The notes: generated by a model from the sequence alone, not told the origin. Shown: positions 1 through 11,948, counted from the stretch's first letter. The stretch is 64,000 nt of DNA from Apophysomyces variabilis (GCA_002749535.1 MZZL01000035.1:31818-95817); one strand, 5' to 3'. Made by a program: numbers and translations.

Positions 1-371
1 TTAAGATGATATATCATCAACATTGTGAAAGTGAGTTTGCCGATGAAGAAGTACTGAAAACGCCATAGAGTGAAAAAAAGCAGAGGAAAAAGTTTGTGAA
101 AAAAAAGGATAAGTAAAAAGAAAATGCGAATAACCCCATAAAAAAGAAAAAAAAACCATGTTAAAAGCGCATAATATAAATATTGACGCAGTTCCTGGGA
201 ATCACACATACACTGTCATACTACTTATATTTTTACATTTGCTAGTTTTTCTCTTTTGGGAAAGGAGAGACTGAACAATACTGAAGATTGCTCCCCCCAT
301 GGGAAAGTGGGTAAAACATCATGTATTACCCAGGGGTAAAATGTGGGTAAAACGCCTACTCTACTGCAGTG
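1..371 (+). repeat. Left arm of foldback element
   Basis: Reverse complement of 1027-1396. It contains repeated GTGGGTAAAAC blocks with their complement (300-360), so each arm can also fold on itself. The inner end is CTACTGCAGTG at about 361-371. Confidence 0.85.
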
Positions 372-1026
372 TACTGACCCTATATCAATGGAACTTAATG
401 CGATTGTTTCCTGCAATGGTAACTATTATGAGAACAATGCTTGCTCAAGACCACAACAAGTTGTTAAACAAGACTGTCAAGTACTCAGAACTTGCTTCAA
501 TTGCAGCAACACCAAATATCACTATGGGAAGTGGTTCTGGCAGGATCCTCTAGGTTCTTAAAGTTCCAGATTCCTGGTATACTACCTTTCTGTAACAAAA
601 AGTTAGCACTCCAGGAACTAGGTAACCTACAGGAACCACAAGCATCCTTTTGGAACCTAGTCTTTTAGAGTTATTTAGGAACCTGTAGTATCTAGTTTTC
701 ATGTTTTTAGGTACCTTCAGGAACCGTTTCCATACGTTTTTTTGACATTTAATAATCTGATATAACCTTTAAACGTGAATTTAGCATAATTGATAGTTTT
801 TTAAAAACCTTTAATACTCAAATTTGCATCCTTCAGTAACCTGCAGGAACTTCAAGTAACCTTTTAGTACATATTTACATCTTATTGGCCAGATTGAACC
901 CGTTATATATAGAACTTTGTTCTTCTTTAGGTAGCTTTTTATTAAATGATACAAAAAAAAACAAACAATGGAAGGCATTAGCCTTCAATTTCTCATCCTT
1001 TTGTATGACTTTGTTCTTGCTGTTCT

Positions 1027-1396
1027 CACTGCGGTAGAGTAGGCGTTTTACCCACATTTTACCCCTAAGTAATACATAATGTTTTACCCACTTTCCCATG
1101 GGGGGAGCAATCTTCAGTATTGTTCAGTCTCTCCTTTTCCAAAAGAGAAAAACTAGCAAATGTAAAAATATAAGTAGTATGACAGTGTATGTGTGATTCC
1201 CAGGAACTGCGTCAATATTTATATCACACGCTTTTAACATGGTTTTTTTTCTTTTTTATGGGGTTATTCGCATTTTCTTTTTACTTATCCTTTTTTTTCA
1301 CAAACTTTTTCCTCTGCTTTTTTTCACTCTATAGCGTTTTCAGTACTTCTTCATCGGCAAACTCACTTTCACAATGTTGATGATATATCATCTTAA
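1027..1396 (-). repeat. Right arm of foldback element
   Basis: Mirror copy of 1-371 with only scattered mismatches by eye, for example in the ATCATGTATTACCCAGG versus ATTATGTATTACTTAGG block. It ends in the palindrome GATGATATATCATC followed by TTAA. Confidence 0.85.
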
Positions 1397-2404
1397 TGAC
1401 ATACATCCTTGACCTGAAAGCTTGTTCTTTACTGGTAAGCTTTTATCTTCATTTGACAGCACCTCATTCTTTTTTTTCTTTTGATAGCTGATATAATTGC
1501 AACGTTATAGGAAAGCTTGCTTCTTACTTTTAACTAAGGTATTTTGATTGATTGACCTAAATGTAACTAATCTTGACTTTTTATTTGTCCTATAGAGTAG
1601 CTTTTCCTTTCTTTAAAAAATATGGAAACAGAGAAACATAACACATGTTTTAATGGTACAGATTTTTTTTTACGTTGTAACTTGATTATTTATCAAGATA
1701 ATCTTTTGTAGGCCTATATATAATGTTGCCGTTTGTTATTGCTATGCCGTATGTTTTACTAATTATCATTTTTTAAATTCTATGCTTCTTTAGCCTTCAG
1801 TAATTAGGTAAGATTATATAGATCCAATCGTAAAGTTAGATACCTGTTCATACATTATATTATATATCTTCAATAAAATAAAAATGTTTGTTTTCTCTAT
1901 ATATAAGGCTAAGAAGTGTTGTTGTACATGATAAAGAAGTGTATTTTATTGGCTAAAATAATGAATGCAACAAAAAGAGCATCTAATCAGAAAGACTAGA
2001 TAAGAATCATTAGCTTCAATAGCATGTATTGTTGTAAGCAAGTTAATCCAATAAAAGAGCTTAAAGAAAAGAATATGGTCAAATAGAATTCTAATGTTAG
2101 TTGTTAAATGCATACAACTTAGTCCAATAGCATTAATGTAATTATGTCTGACACATACTGTTTTATCCAATTAATAACGGTATAGAAGGTGGGTAAAACG
2201 TGGGTAAAATGTGAGTAAAATGTGAGTAATATTTGACGTTTTACCCAGATTTTACCCAGGGTAAAACGTCCTTTCAACTGCAGTATCTTGTGGTTTACAC
2301 TGCTCTTTGTCCTCGTTTTGCTGCAACCACAGAGTTAAATTTACTTTCTTGAGAGATTGATAGCTCAGGCAAATGGAAGAGCATTGGAATTTTTAATCAA
2401 ATAA
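1397..2404. other. About 1 kb AT-rich stretch without a gene
   Basis: No frame with recognisable protein features is visible on either strand. The only structured part is the GGGTAAAA repeat cluster at 2188-2290. Confidence 0.5.
2188..2290. repeat. GGGTAAAA direct/inverted repeat cluster
   Basis: Four consecutive GTGRGTAAAA-type units are followed by the inverted form TTTTACCC, then CTGCAGT. The same motifs and the same CTGCAGT edge occur at the inner ends of the foldback arms (300-370 and 1027-1090), so this looks like a relic of the same repeat family. Confidence 0.6.
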
Positions 2405-3212
2405 TTAGTTTAAATAAAGAGAAATAGTTGCCTGCTTACTTTCTTCATGCTGTTGCTTATGTTGAGTTTCTTTGGCAGCCATTAACCTGCTGCTATCAGT
2501 TGTCTCTGGAGCTACAGGGTCTTCAGTGTGATCAGTCAATTCATTCAATGGCTGTTCTTGATGTGGCTTGTTTTCAGAGTTGGGCCATGATTTTGACAAA
2601 ATTAACCAGGATCCCCAGAATCCAACGCATTTATTCAGTGGAATGCTCAGTGGCATGACCATTTCCTCCAGTACATTGTAAGACATCACCTTTATGTTAT
2701 CAGACAACATTTGCCAAGAGCACTTGTTTTCAGGTTTTTCATGGATACTTGAGATAACACCCAGGACAAGTGGATGAGCATTCTTGAGGCGCACTTTTGC
2801 TTCCTGCAGACTGATAGGTGCTTGTTCAGTTTCTTCTCTGGTGGTGTCAATCAGCCATTTTATGAGCTTAGCGCTCAGTTAAACTGGTTTTCTACACTGC
2901 AAGGAAGTGCTGTCATCCTCAATAGAATGCTCAATATTGCAATCTACGTCAGAAAACCCAGTGCCACTTATCAGTACAAGCCCTTGTACATTTGCTGCCA
3001 TACTATAATTTTTCTTCATGCAACAGCAACAAAGTTAAAGAAAGAAGAAAATATATTGCTTTAGATACCTTCAGATAAGATATTTGCATGCTCATTTCTT
3101 TTAGTTTTTCTTTCATATTATGAACTGTGCGCTGTAACTTAGCATTCTCATTGCACAGTTGGACTACTTTTGACAGTATCTGAGGGATCATGTTGTTGAA
3201 AGACTCATCCAT
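2405..3212 (-). pseudogene. Companion-family protein, decayed copy (copy C)
   Basis: Uncharacterised small protein related to the genes at 43221-44003 and 32948-33730. Exon 1 starts at ATG 3212 and gives a coiled-coil-like N-terminus (MDESFNNMIPQILSKVV). A GT-AG intron of about 70 nt follows (about 3070-3003). The frame then resumes, meets one in-frame stop near 2880, and ends with the family signature: here IPLNKCVGFWGSWLI, against VPLDLCESNWGATFLI in the intact relative. An acidic tail follows. Family function is unknown. In the other two copies this gene is divergent from a TNP2 transposase, whereas here the nearest TNP2 (6680-9347) is on the same strand. The homology is remote but supported by the co-linear C-terminal block. 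Confidence 0.6.
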
Positions 3213-3773
3213 ATTCAATAAGTGAGGTAAAAAGGGGAAAAGGAAGTAAAGGTATGTTAAAATCGACTTGGCAGAAGAAAAATGTATATTAAACGTGGGA
3301 AGGTACCACAAAGAACCACTTAATTGATGTGGAAACAGTGAATATACCAATTGTAGAATAGAGAATGTTACTCAAGGACTAATTATCTAAAAATCTAAAT
3401 CTTCTAAGCTCCGCTATTTCGCACTCATATATCTTTGGCTATACAATATACGTTCTTCTAGACGCTGCATGTATCTAGGCTATCATGCACACTATATCTT
3501 CTGCACAGATAATGCATAGTTGCGATTCACTAGAAGGCTGTATATATGGTATAGCGTTAGGTCCCAGTGTCACTTTGTAGATCCTGACTAATGCGAGGAG
3601 TTTAGACTGCTGAGCATGAGAATGCTTCAAGAATAACAGCGTCTCTCCAAAGTAAGTACGCAGAACTTACTTGATAACGCGCGTAGTTATATTGCAGTCA
3701 ATGTCTAACATCATCATTACTATATGGTAGGATCATGTAGTATTTGCTGCGTGAGAGAGGAGACAACCAATTA
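3213..3773. other. Upstream flank of companion copy C, no gene seen
   Basis: AT-rich sequence without a supported reading frame. By position it would be the promoter side of the minus-strand companion copy. It ends at the TA where the IS630-like element inserted. Confidence 0.4.
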
Positions 3774-3798
3774 TGGTGCAAGCACTCTAGAATAGTCA
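3774..3798 (+). repeat. Left TIR of IS630-like element
   Basis: 25-bp inverted repeat starting TGGTGCAAGCACTC, preceded by TA. Confidence 0.88.
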
Positions 3799-4290
3799 CA
3801 AATTTTCCCCCCGTTTTGAACTGCATCTAATCAAAGGGAATGACAGTCTCGAAAAAACTAACCCAAAATACTTGTAGAGAGAGTGTTTTAGAACAATAAT
3901 TTCAGATCAGAATTTCGATAACTGTTGAAAAAAAAATTAGATAGAGGTCAAAGTCAGGAGGTTCACAGTGTAGATAGCCGGCGATGTTACAAGGATCCCA
4001 GACATATAGTGCCATCTACATGCCATATATGGATGTTGTGTAACCTTAAAATTTAGGTGTAACTGAGAATCAGAATGAGTCAGGGTGTTAAAACTGTATA
4101 TAACATGCAGTATTGCTACATTATATTCAAATAAAACGAATTTGAGTATGCCAAAGTGAAAAGGATATGCAGCTTCTGCCCTAAAAAGAGCAAGAAACAG
4201 CAATAACCAATTTACATGCCAGCCTTACTTAGGTAACATAGATTGAATAACGTATGAATGATATATAATATAGACGACTTATTATTACAG

Positions 4291-6591
4291 ATGAACCTAT
4301 ACAGCAGGATCAAGAAACATGCCTCATAACCAAATCAACAACTTCTATAGAAGAAGATCCAGAAGACTAGGAACTTTCTCAATTGGCAGAACAAGAAATT
4401 CAAACAGTCTATGAAAGATTTACCATAGCTTGGAAACCAGGTGCTGATTCTTACTTGCAAAACGTCAAGTCAGGTTAAAGTTTGTCTATGAGAGCACTTG
4501 TTCTGTGGCTAATGCATAATATAGGAAACTCAAGAATGCATCATTGGCGAATAGCACAAGACTTCAGAGAAAAGCAGTTGATCGCAGAGCAATGTAAATC
4601 AATCAATAGCTACTTTACAAAAAGTACTGGAAGTGAAGCACAAGACAAACATAGGTCGGATTTGAAAGAATTTTATCGTAAATCAAATCCAGGAGACAAC
4701 GACCAACAGTTAAACAGAAATGAAAAGGAACTTGCGATTATTCAATTTCGCTTTGATAAGCTAGATCAACAAGTTCGCTCATTGATGAATTCCAGTAGTA
4801 AAGTCGGGAAACTAAATGCATATGAAGCTGTTCGCCTTCTCAGCATCCACAAATATTTTGTCTACTGTCTTGAGGGATTAAAGAAGATGGAAGCATTTCT
4901 AAGAGTTGCTAAGGAAAAATGGCAGAAAAGTTTTGAATACAGAGGCAGGGCTATTCGCCTATGGGCAAAAGTCTACGTTCAGCTTGGATACCTACCTTTA
5001 CATAAGCAAGGAAAGCATGCAAAGAGGGAATCTTTACTAAGCGATGAAGACATTGAAAAAAAATGTCTTGCATTTTTTAGACAATTGGATCCAGCAAAAC
5101 AGTCAGCGGCAGTTCTTAAGACAGAACTTGAAAGTGTAATCCTTTCATCTACGCTTGGGATCCAAATGGCAATACCTGAAAGAACGGTGGTGAATTATTT
5201 GCACGAATGGGGATACGTCTACAGAAAGAACTCTAAAGAAGTAAACAAGTTCACTTGTCAAGTTAATAAGCAATGCCACTCACCAATTCTTTCTTTATAG
5301 ATTTATTATGACGGTCATGAGCATGAAGATATCAAGCAATATCAATTGGAGTGGGTGAAAAGGATGATGTCTTATAAAAAACTGATGACTGAGTACAAAG
5401 GAGAAGATATGAATACTGTGACGTTAAACCTAGAAGAAGGCGAGGTTGAGCATGTCTTGGTGACACACGATGAATCAACCTTTTATTCTAATGACGATAA
5501 ACAAGTCCTTTGGCTGGAGCAAGGCGAAAGCATGCTACGTAAGAAGGGACCAGGAGGATCGATCATAGTCAGTGATTTCCTATGTGCTTGCCATAGTCCG
5601 ATGAAGCTAGATCCAAAGACTGCCAAAGAAAAAAATCTGCCAACCGAAGCAAGGGTATTGTTTAAGGCAGGTTCAAACAAAGAAGGATGGTGGACCAGTG
5701 AACATATGGTCGCCCAACTCAAAGAAAGAGCGATACCAGTGTTCAAGGCTTTGCATCCTAATGCTAAAGGTAAGCTAAGATAAAATATTGAATTTTTTTT
5801 TTATAAAGAATGCTTACAAATCGTTGCACTTGCAGGAGTTTTCTGCTTTGATCAGAGTTCAAATCACAATGCTTTCCCCAATAATGCCTTGATTGCTTCC
5901 CATATGAGTCTGAACGAGAAAAAAGTCTCAGAACTGAAATGGAAATTTAAGAGAATCGGGTTTTATTATGACCAGAATAATGAATGGACCCCACAGGATA
6001 TGTACTTCAACAAATATTATACGAAGAAAGCAGAGCGGCACTCTATAATGTACTTTAAAGGCATTCGAAAGGTAGCAGTTTGCCATAAGATCTTTTGTAT
6101 TGTTTGTTAATATTACGTTCTATATTCCCAAGATATTGCAAGAACGTGGTAAATGGCCTATTCACAAAAGAATAAACCTCGATTGCAAACTTGAAGAAGC
6201 AGGTGATCAATGTTGTGCAAGACATATCTTAGCGGCAGAGCCTGACTTCATGCAGTAAAAATCAGCCATCAGGGAAATTGTGGAAAAGGAGAAGCAAATC
6301 TTTGAATTATACCCAAAATATCACTGCGAGTGTAATTTTATTGAGAGATACTGGGGCAGAGCCAAACTGGAGGCACGCGCAGGATGTGATTACTCCTTTC
6401 AATCTCTTGAGCGAAAACTGCCTGATATATTGGACAGCATGTCCTTACCCATAATCAGAAAATTTGCGAGGAAGGCATGGAATTATATTGAATTATACGC
6501 GGAGGAGTACACAGGGCAAGAAGCTGAAAAGATGTTGAAGAAAGCGAAGAAGAAATACAAGTCTCATAGAAGGATTGGAAGAAATGAGTAG
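4291..6591 (+). pseudogene. IS630/Tc1-superfamily DDE transposase, multi-exon, broken
   Basis: The frame runs from about 4291 to 6591 across four exons with GT-AG introns at about 5240-5300, 5771-5835 and 6070-6130. The N-terminal half is charged and helical. The catalytic core shows HDESTFYSNDD (first Asp, ~5466), FDQSSNHNAF (second Asp, ~5847) and FIERYWGRAK (Glu, ~6340), a D-D-E triad with the N/F-IE-x2-W-x3-K context of IS630/Tc1 transposases. Splicing joins smoothly, for example YRKNSKE to IYYDGHEHEDI. Nonsense codons break it: TAG near 4369, TAA near 4477, and TAA near 6257 in DFMQ-stop-KSAI. This large-protein group is common in fungi as 'DDE endonuclease' genes. The assignment to the superfamily is confident; the exact clade is not. 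Confidence 0.82.
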
Positions 6592-6652
6592 CGCAATACC
6601 CATATATGGGAGCGGTAATTGAAACTAAAAAACTGTTACAAAATAAAAAAAT

Positions 6653-6677
6653 TGACTATTCTAGAGTGCTTGCACCA
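6653..6677 (-). repeat. Right TIR of IS630-like element
   Basis: Exact complement of 3774-3798, followed by TA at 6678-6679. Confidence 0.88.
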
Positions 6678-6679
6678 TA

Positions 6680-9347
6680 CTTCTCCATTGGCTTTCCAAA
6701 GCCGTAAGGCAGTTGACAATGTTTGCTGGATTCTGGTAATGTCTCAATTGTAAATAGACCAGAAACACTGAAGAAGATATTTGATATCTTGACTATTCCA
6801 CGCGATGCTCTTGATGGAAATGTCTTTTTGAAATGGGCTACAGAGCTCAGGAGAATCATCGTCATTCATATCTGCAACTATGATTTCACGTTCTTTATAC
6901 TTACCATTTACAGTGGCAATGGTAAGGATATCATCGTCATACAATTGTACAAAATGGCGGGAAGCTGCCAGCATGTGCATTACATTTGCTGCATTTTGCC
7001 CAGGTCATACGCGGGATTTGATGTGAGACTTGTATTCACTAATAGCTCTTTCCATCAGGCGAGCGCTGATTGTATATAGTGGACCTAGACACTTGATTAT
7101 CACCATCATATGCGTCAGATAGTGCTGGGTTATCATAAACACTGCACTGCTGATATGTCTCTCCTTGGATTGGGCAACTAGGTAGCAATGCCATCCATTT
7201 ATACCAGCATTGATCTTTCACAAATCTCCAGCTGTCAATTGCCATTGCTCTACCAGAGTGCATACCTCAACTAAGTTTAGCACTGCTTGCCTGGCTGCTG
7301 CATTTCTGATATGATCCACTATGATGGTTGGAACAATATATAGAAGGAACTTGATCCAATCTACAGCTCTGAAATGCCCTTCCTCTTTTTTCACGTCTTT
7401 CCAGCTGCTGTTGAATATGGTTGGGATCAAATGCTAAGTTTGCATGATTTGCTGTCCAATCAACTGCCTAGTACGTATCTGCAAGTATAAATTATGATTT
7501 TTTCCATATTTCCCTAACATGAGTTTCCACAATTGCTTTCTTATCCCATGACCAATTAGATGCATTTCATCCATACCAAAAAAAGGGGCACTATTGAACG
7601 CATACAGATCTGTGAACACAGACCTTCCAAGGATACCATTTGGAGCATCTCTATTTTCAATTGAATGTTTGGACTAATAGCATGGAGCGCGTTCATCAAG
7701 GATGAAGCAATTGCTTCTAAGCTTTCTTATTTTATCCATTGCAATACTGACTGGCTCGCTATTGAACTCTTCTTCATCTGTTTCATCACCTCCAGTCTTG
7801 TAGCCAGTCTCATCATCACCATGTTCCTTATCAACATCTTCGTTGCTAGAGAGCTTGTATCATTGACCTTTTATAAGGCATATTCAGCATCTATGTGAGT
7901 GTCCATGTCCACGATGGTTCATTAGCTTTGCAATATCAGGAATATCACCGGTTGCAAATAATAGATGTACTTTGGAGTGATATATCTTTTCTCCACGTTT
8001 CATAATAAGCCAGCCAGCTTGCATTACTCTAATTTTGGACAACATTGGTTTGAGGAAGCTGAAAAGATCTTTTGGCCCGTTTTTTCCTGGAATGATACAA
8101 ACTTGCACCATGTTTTTCTTTTTGTAATGAATATCAGGTGGGAAGTTCAATACAACTAAGTGCATGATGGTCATCATGGAAGAGCTTTTGTCAAAAGCTT
8201 GAAATCCATCTACAAACAAACTGAGCGCAATATCCCATATGCCCCAGAAATGGTGTTTAGCAAGATCCTTGTATAAACTGCCATCAAAGATATCATTGTA
8301 TGTACCATCGGGGGCTTGGTCTCTTCTGGAATGATATTCTAAGAGCTCATGCATGCGGTCAACTGTGAGCATTACTGCGAGTTGCTGGGCAAGAGATAAC
8401 TGGTTTACCATGGATTGAGGTTTCTTTTTTCCTATTGGCAAAAATCAGAAACGTCTAAAATCTAGTAGATCCATACTGTTCACCTCAGTATATCAATTTT
8501 CATTACAGTAATTGCATGATTCAGTTTCATCTTTATCTGTGTACATCTTACAACCATTCCTGCAGGCGTCATATAAGGTCATTTCTACTGGGTATCTGGA
8601 TAGAAATTCCCTTGAGGCTCGTGAATAGAAAAGGAGATGCAGAAGTTGATGCTGATCATTCCATTCATTTATGAGTTTGACTTGTTCCTCATAGTACTAT
8701 CTCAATGCATTATGCTCCCTTACTAGTTGAAATAGCTTTAAACTAAGCATGGTAGCTATGTCAGGCTTTGCAGGAGTTACTGGATCTAACGTTATACAGA
8801 TTGGCTCTGTACTAGATTCCTAGGTTTGAGCTATAGACGCTGAGATCAAAGGATCCTCACAGACAGAGTGTATATCATCATCTACGAGGTCAGTTTCTTA
8901 TTCTTCAGCACATTGTTCATCACCACTGACGTCTAGGTTTGTGAATTGATCAAGGGACGGTTCAAAATCTTCATAAAAGTCCCAATCAAGGTTGATTTGT
9001 TCTGCTGGCAAAGGTAATTCTTGGGAGGAAATCTGTTAAATTTAATATTATTATATCTCTGTCTGGCTGACACCTTGCTAAACTATGGTTTGAAACCACT
9101 TTACCTGGTTATGGCCATTGTCATCTATATCCTGTCCTAGTTTACTTGGCTCTGTTGCACACCATACTGAGGTTTGGTTAGAACTATTGCTGTTAGTAAG
9201 CAATGATTCCAAAAACAGCTTGGTAGTTTGCTTCGCTGTGCAAGTTGACATATACACCTTTTCTTCATGTCTTGTTCCCTCAAGATATTCTTTGCACAAG
9301 TTGCAGAAATAAATTGCTAAGCCTGCATGGCTGCGTTTTCGCTGCAT
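6680..9347 (-). pseudogene. TNP2-type (CACTA/EnSpm) transposase, divergent copy C
   Basis: Reads from ATG 9347 down to the IS630-like insertion. The N-terminus has a C2HC finger (FCNLCKEYL, then H and C). The catalytic region at 7884-8441 shows LFVDGFQAFD (first Asp) followed by IMHLVVLNF, then CIIPGKNGPKD and LLFATGDIPDIAKLMNH, the order of the Transposase_21/TNP2 domain. Further down, FFGMDEMHLIGHGIRKQLW (about 7580-7520) supplies the second Asp block. An acidic linker lies at about 8560-9050. Several frames and likely introns separate the pieces, and in-frame stops are visible, so it is probably dead. It is clearly more divergent than copies A, B1, B2 and D. Its C-terminal end is cut by the element at 3774-6677. 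Confidence 0.72.
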
Positions 9348-9449
9348 AGTAATGATTAAAAGTGCTTAGTTTTGGAAAAAGAAAAAAAAAAGCTTTTTAA
9401 AAATTCTGCGCCATCTTAAATACATTGAAGCAGCTACGTCAGCCCCATG

Positions 9450-9790
9450 TTTGAGGATTTTTGGAGTGATTCTGCTATTGGATCCTCTTAGATCCTCCAG
9501 GTACCCATAGTAACCTTTAGTGACTATCTGGATCCTGTAGGATCCACAATATTCTAAAGTAATAAGCACCATATCTTACTAAATAGTTTAAGTAAATATC
9601 AAATAATAAATCAAAACCTATGCCTCGAAGAGAAACAATGTAATCTAAGATAAATTGTACATTCTGGAACCATTAGGTACTAAAGAGAACCTGCCGGAAC
9701 CAAAGTATCCTTTAGGTGACTGTGGGGAACCATGGTCCTAAATATTAGAAATTCAAGAACCGCTAGATTCCTATGGTAACCTGATTTCCT
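9450..9790. repeat. GGATCC/GGAACC-type degenerate repeats upstream of TNP2-C
   Basis: Multiple short units such as GGATCCTCTTAGATCC, CAGGTACCCATAGTAACC and GGAACCATTAGGTAC recur at irregular spacing. Similar units occur at 560-880. They may be subterminal repeats of the element that carried TNP2-C, but no CACTA terminus was located. Confidence 0.45.
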
Positions 9791-9951
9791 ATGGTGCATC
9801 TTGCTTGCAACTGTGCTTTACTGCCTCTCCCTGATGATTTATGTTTTTGCCCTCGAGTTTCCAGTCAATCTAACCATTTAAAAGGCTAGGCGCGTCAGGA
9901 TTGAAGGGAGTCCCATCACATGAACATCCATCCCTTCATACTGTGAATTTG

Positions 9952-11161
9952 AAAGATACTGAGGCACCATTGATTGATTTAACTGGAAAACAAGAGATGT
10001 ACACAGACAATACACTACCTAGGACTATCCAAGATGACCTGTAATATATTGATAGACTAAATACAATAAGAAATACTGAATTGCCCCTATACTCCATAGT
10101 CTGTAATGGTCGATTAGCAAACGTTTTGTTGGATACTGAAGCCAGTACTTTATATATCTCTCTGTGAATGTGTCAAGGCGTGATACATGAGAAAGTGCAA
10201 AAACAATCAATGGAGACAGCAGGAGGCCACACACTCAATATCAGCACCAAAGTAACCTTTGATCTCAAAATGGCTGGAGGATTCCATCAAACTTGGCAAG
10301 TGTATGTCTTAGATACAAAGTTTGACATCATCCTTAGCCAAGATTGGTTCAAGCATGTGGCCTTTACTCCAACAAACTGGGCAAACGGCACATAGGAACT
10401 AGTACAAGGCAACCTTCATTTTACGTTAAACCTAATAATGCATTAAGACCAATCATTGGATGGCACACTTGCTCTGATATCCCACAGACAACTGAAATAA
10501 ATGAAATGCAAGGGCCAAGTTGACAAGATCTTCATGGCATATTATACCAACAACAAGAAACGTGACAATAATAGAAACTTCTATGAAATACAAGAAGAGT
10601 ATTCAGACATCTTCAAAGACACCTTACCTGGACTACCCCCTGACTGCAACGTTGAACATATAATAGACACTGGTGATGCATGACCCATCAACCATCAACC
10701 ATTCAAGATGAGCCTGCTCAAATTGGACAAACTAAGAAAACAGCTATGTAAACTCCTCAACCTTAAGTTGATCTGACTGAGCAATTCCCTGTAAGGTGCC
10801 CCTGTGCTTTTTGTCCGCAAGAAGGATGGCTTGATGCGCATGTATATTGACTACCATACCATTAATCAGGTTACTCAGTGCAACTCTCATCCACTACTAT
10901 GAATCGATGAATGTCTTAAATGGTTGGGAAAGGTGAAGTACTTCTCAAGTATCAACCTTAAAAGTGGTTACCATCAAGTTAAGATTCATCCTGAGGATGT
11001 GCCCAAGACTGCTTTCAATATAAGATATAGTTCCTATAAATTCCTAGTACTTCCCTTTGGCCTCACCAATGCACTACTGACATTCTAATAGCTTATAAAC
11101 TTCGTTCTTAGTGACTACCTGGACAAGTTCATACTTGTGTACCTTGATGATATCCTTATAT
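9952..11161 (+). pseudogene. Ty3/Gypsy protease-reverse transcriptase fragment
   Basis: One degenerate polyprotein stretch. The aspartic protease region has LLDTEASTLYIS (active-site DTG changed to DTE) and FDIILSQDWF, both at about 10130-10350. Reverse transcriptase follows: [18 protein letters not shown] (~10800), YFSSINLKSGYHQVKI (~10940), FLVLPFGLTNA (~11040) and the catalytic YLDDILI (~11140). Many in-frame stops are present. Sequence similarity to the other three Ty3 elements is low, so this is a separate lineage. It ends abruptly at 11161, where the CACTA terminus of CACTA-D begins; RNase H and integrase are missing. Confidence 0.82.
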
Positions 11162-11400
11162 CACTACAGTAACAAGATCTACTAAAAGTAGGGAAAATTC
11201 ACTAAAAGTAGTGAAAATCATTGAAAATAGTAAATATTCACTAAAAGTAGGGAAAATCACTAAAAGTAGAGAAGGGTTCACTTAAAGTAGTGAAAGTTCA
11301 CTAAAAGTAAGGAAGCATTCACTTAAAGTAGTGAAAGTTCACTAAAAGTAGAGAAGCGCTCACTTAAAGTAGAGAAGGTTTACTGAAAGTAGGGATCCTT
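11162..11400. repeat. Subterminal repeat array of CACTA-D
   Basis: About a dozen tandem units of the type TTCACTAAAAGTAGTGAAAG, alternating with CACTTAAAGTAG and AGGGAA spacers. Same motif family as the CACTA-A array at 38250-38700. Confidence 0.8.
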
Positions 11401-11948
11401 ACTGATGCTTACAAAGTTATTCAGGAGACAGTATATTCATATGACAGGTAACAACTCAATTAGTTGAAAGCATCATGCTTTTCCTTTTTGATCTGGATTT
11501 GACATGTGCAAAAACTAAACTTGGCTCACTTCTACTCTTATGGGTACCATATACTCTCAATGTCAGTAGCTAGCTACTAATAGTAACCCTTTGCAGAAGA
11601 TAACTGATAAGCTGATAACTATAGTTGATTTTGGCATACTGTGTATACCAGTGCTGCACAAGATTCTCCAAAATGATAAGGTAGACAAGCTATAGTTACT
11701 GATAACTAGGACTTAAAGTGATAACGGGTAGTTTTGTCAGAAGTTTTATGTAACAAAGAGGTTCAAGCAATGACTAATCTATAGATTCTATACAGTGAAG
11801 AAAAACAAAGAAGAGGAACAAAAATATTTTGAGGGTAAAAAAAGGTCAGCAAATGAAAAAGGTAAAAAAAAGGAGAAACAAAAGAAGAAACCTAAAAAGA
11901 TGGAAGAGAGCAAAACATAATTTAGAATGATGGAAGAAAAAAAAGTAA
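11401..11948. other. 3' non-coding region of CACTA-D
   Basis: Homologous to 38701-39261 of CACTA-A. No gene. The purine-rich frame near 11788-12009 is a shadow of the UTR and C-terminal TNP2 sequence. Confidence 0.6.

Larger units (their letters stand above)
1..1396. mobile_element. Foldback/MITE-like element with ~370-bp inverted arms
   Basis: The first 371 bases are the near-perfect reverse complement of 1027-1396. Both outer ends read TTAA followed or preceded by the 14-bp self-palindrome GATGATATATCATC, so TTAA at 1-4 and 1393-1396 is a plausible target duplication. The 655-bp spacer has no convincing gene: it holds GGAACC/GGTACC-type repeats (about 560-880) and AT-rich sequence. Short frames in the arms are mirror images of each other and are not genes. 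The left boundary coincides with the window edge, so the element could extend further. TTAA duplication is typical of piggyBac-like elements, but no transposase is present to confirm this. Confidence 0.75.
3774..6677 (+). mobile_element. IS630/Tc1-like DDE transposon, 2904 bp, TA target duplication
   Basis: Terminal inverted repeats of 25 bp match exactly: TGGTGCAAGCACTCTAGAAT plus five more bases at 3774-3798, and the complement at 6653-6677. The dinucleotide TA flanks both ends (3772-3773, 6678-6679), the target duplication of the Tc1/mariner-IS630 superfamily. It carries one multi-exon transposase pseudogene. It is inserted at the 3' end of the minus-strand TNP2-type gene that continues at 6680. 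Confidence 0.88.

Noticed and set aside
4291..6591. Host gene encoding an endonuclease
   Set aside because: The flanking 25-bp inverted repeats and TA duplication, plus internal stops, show that it is a decayed transposon.
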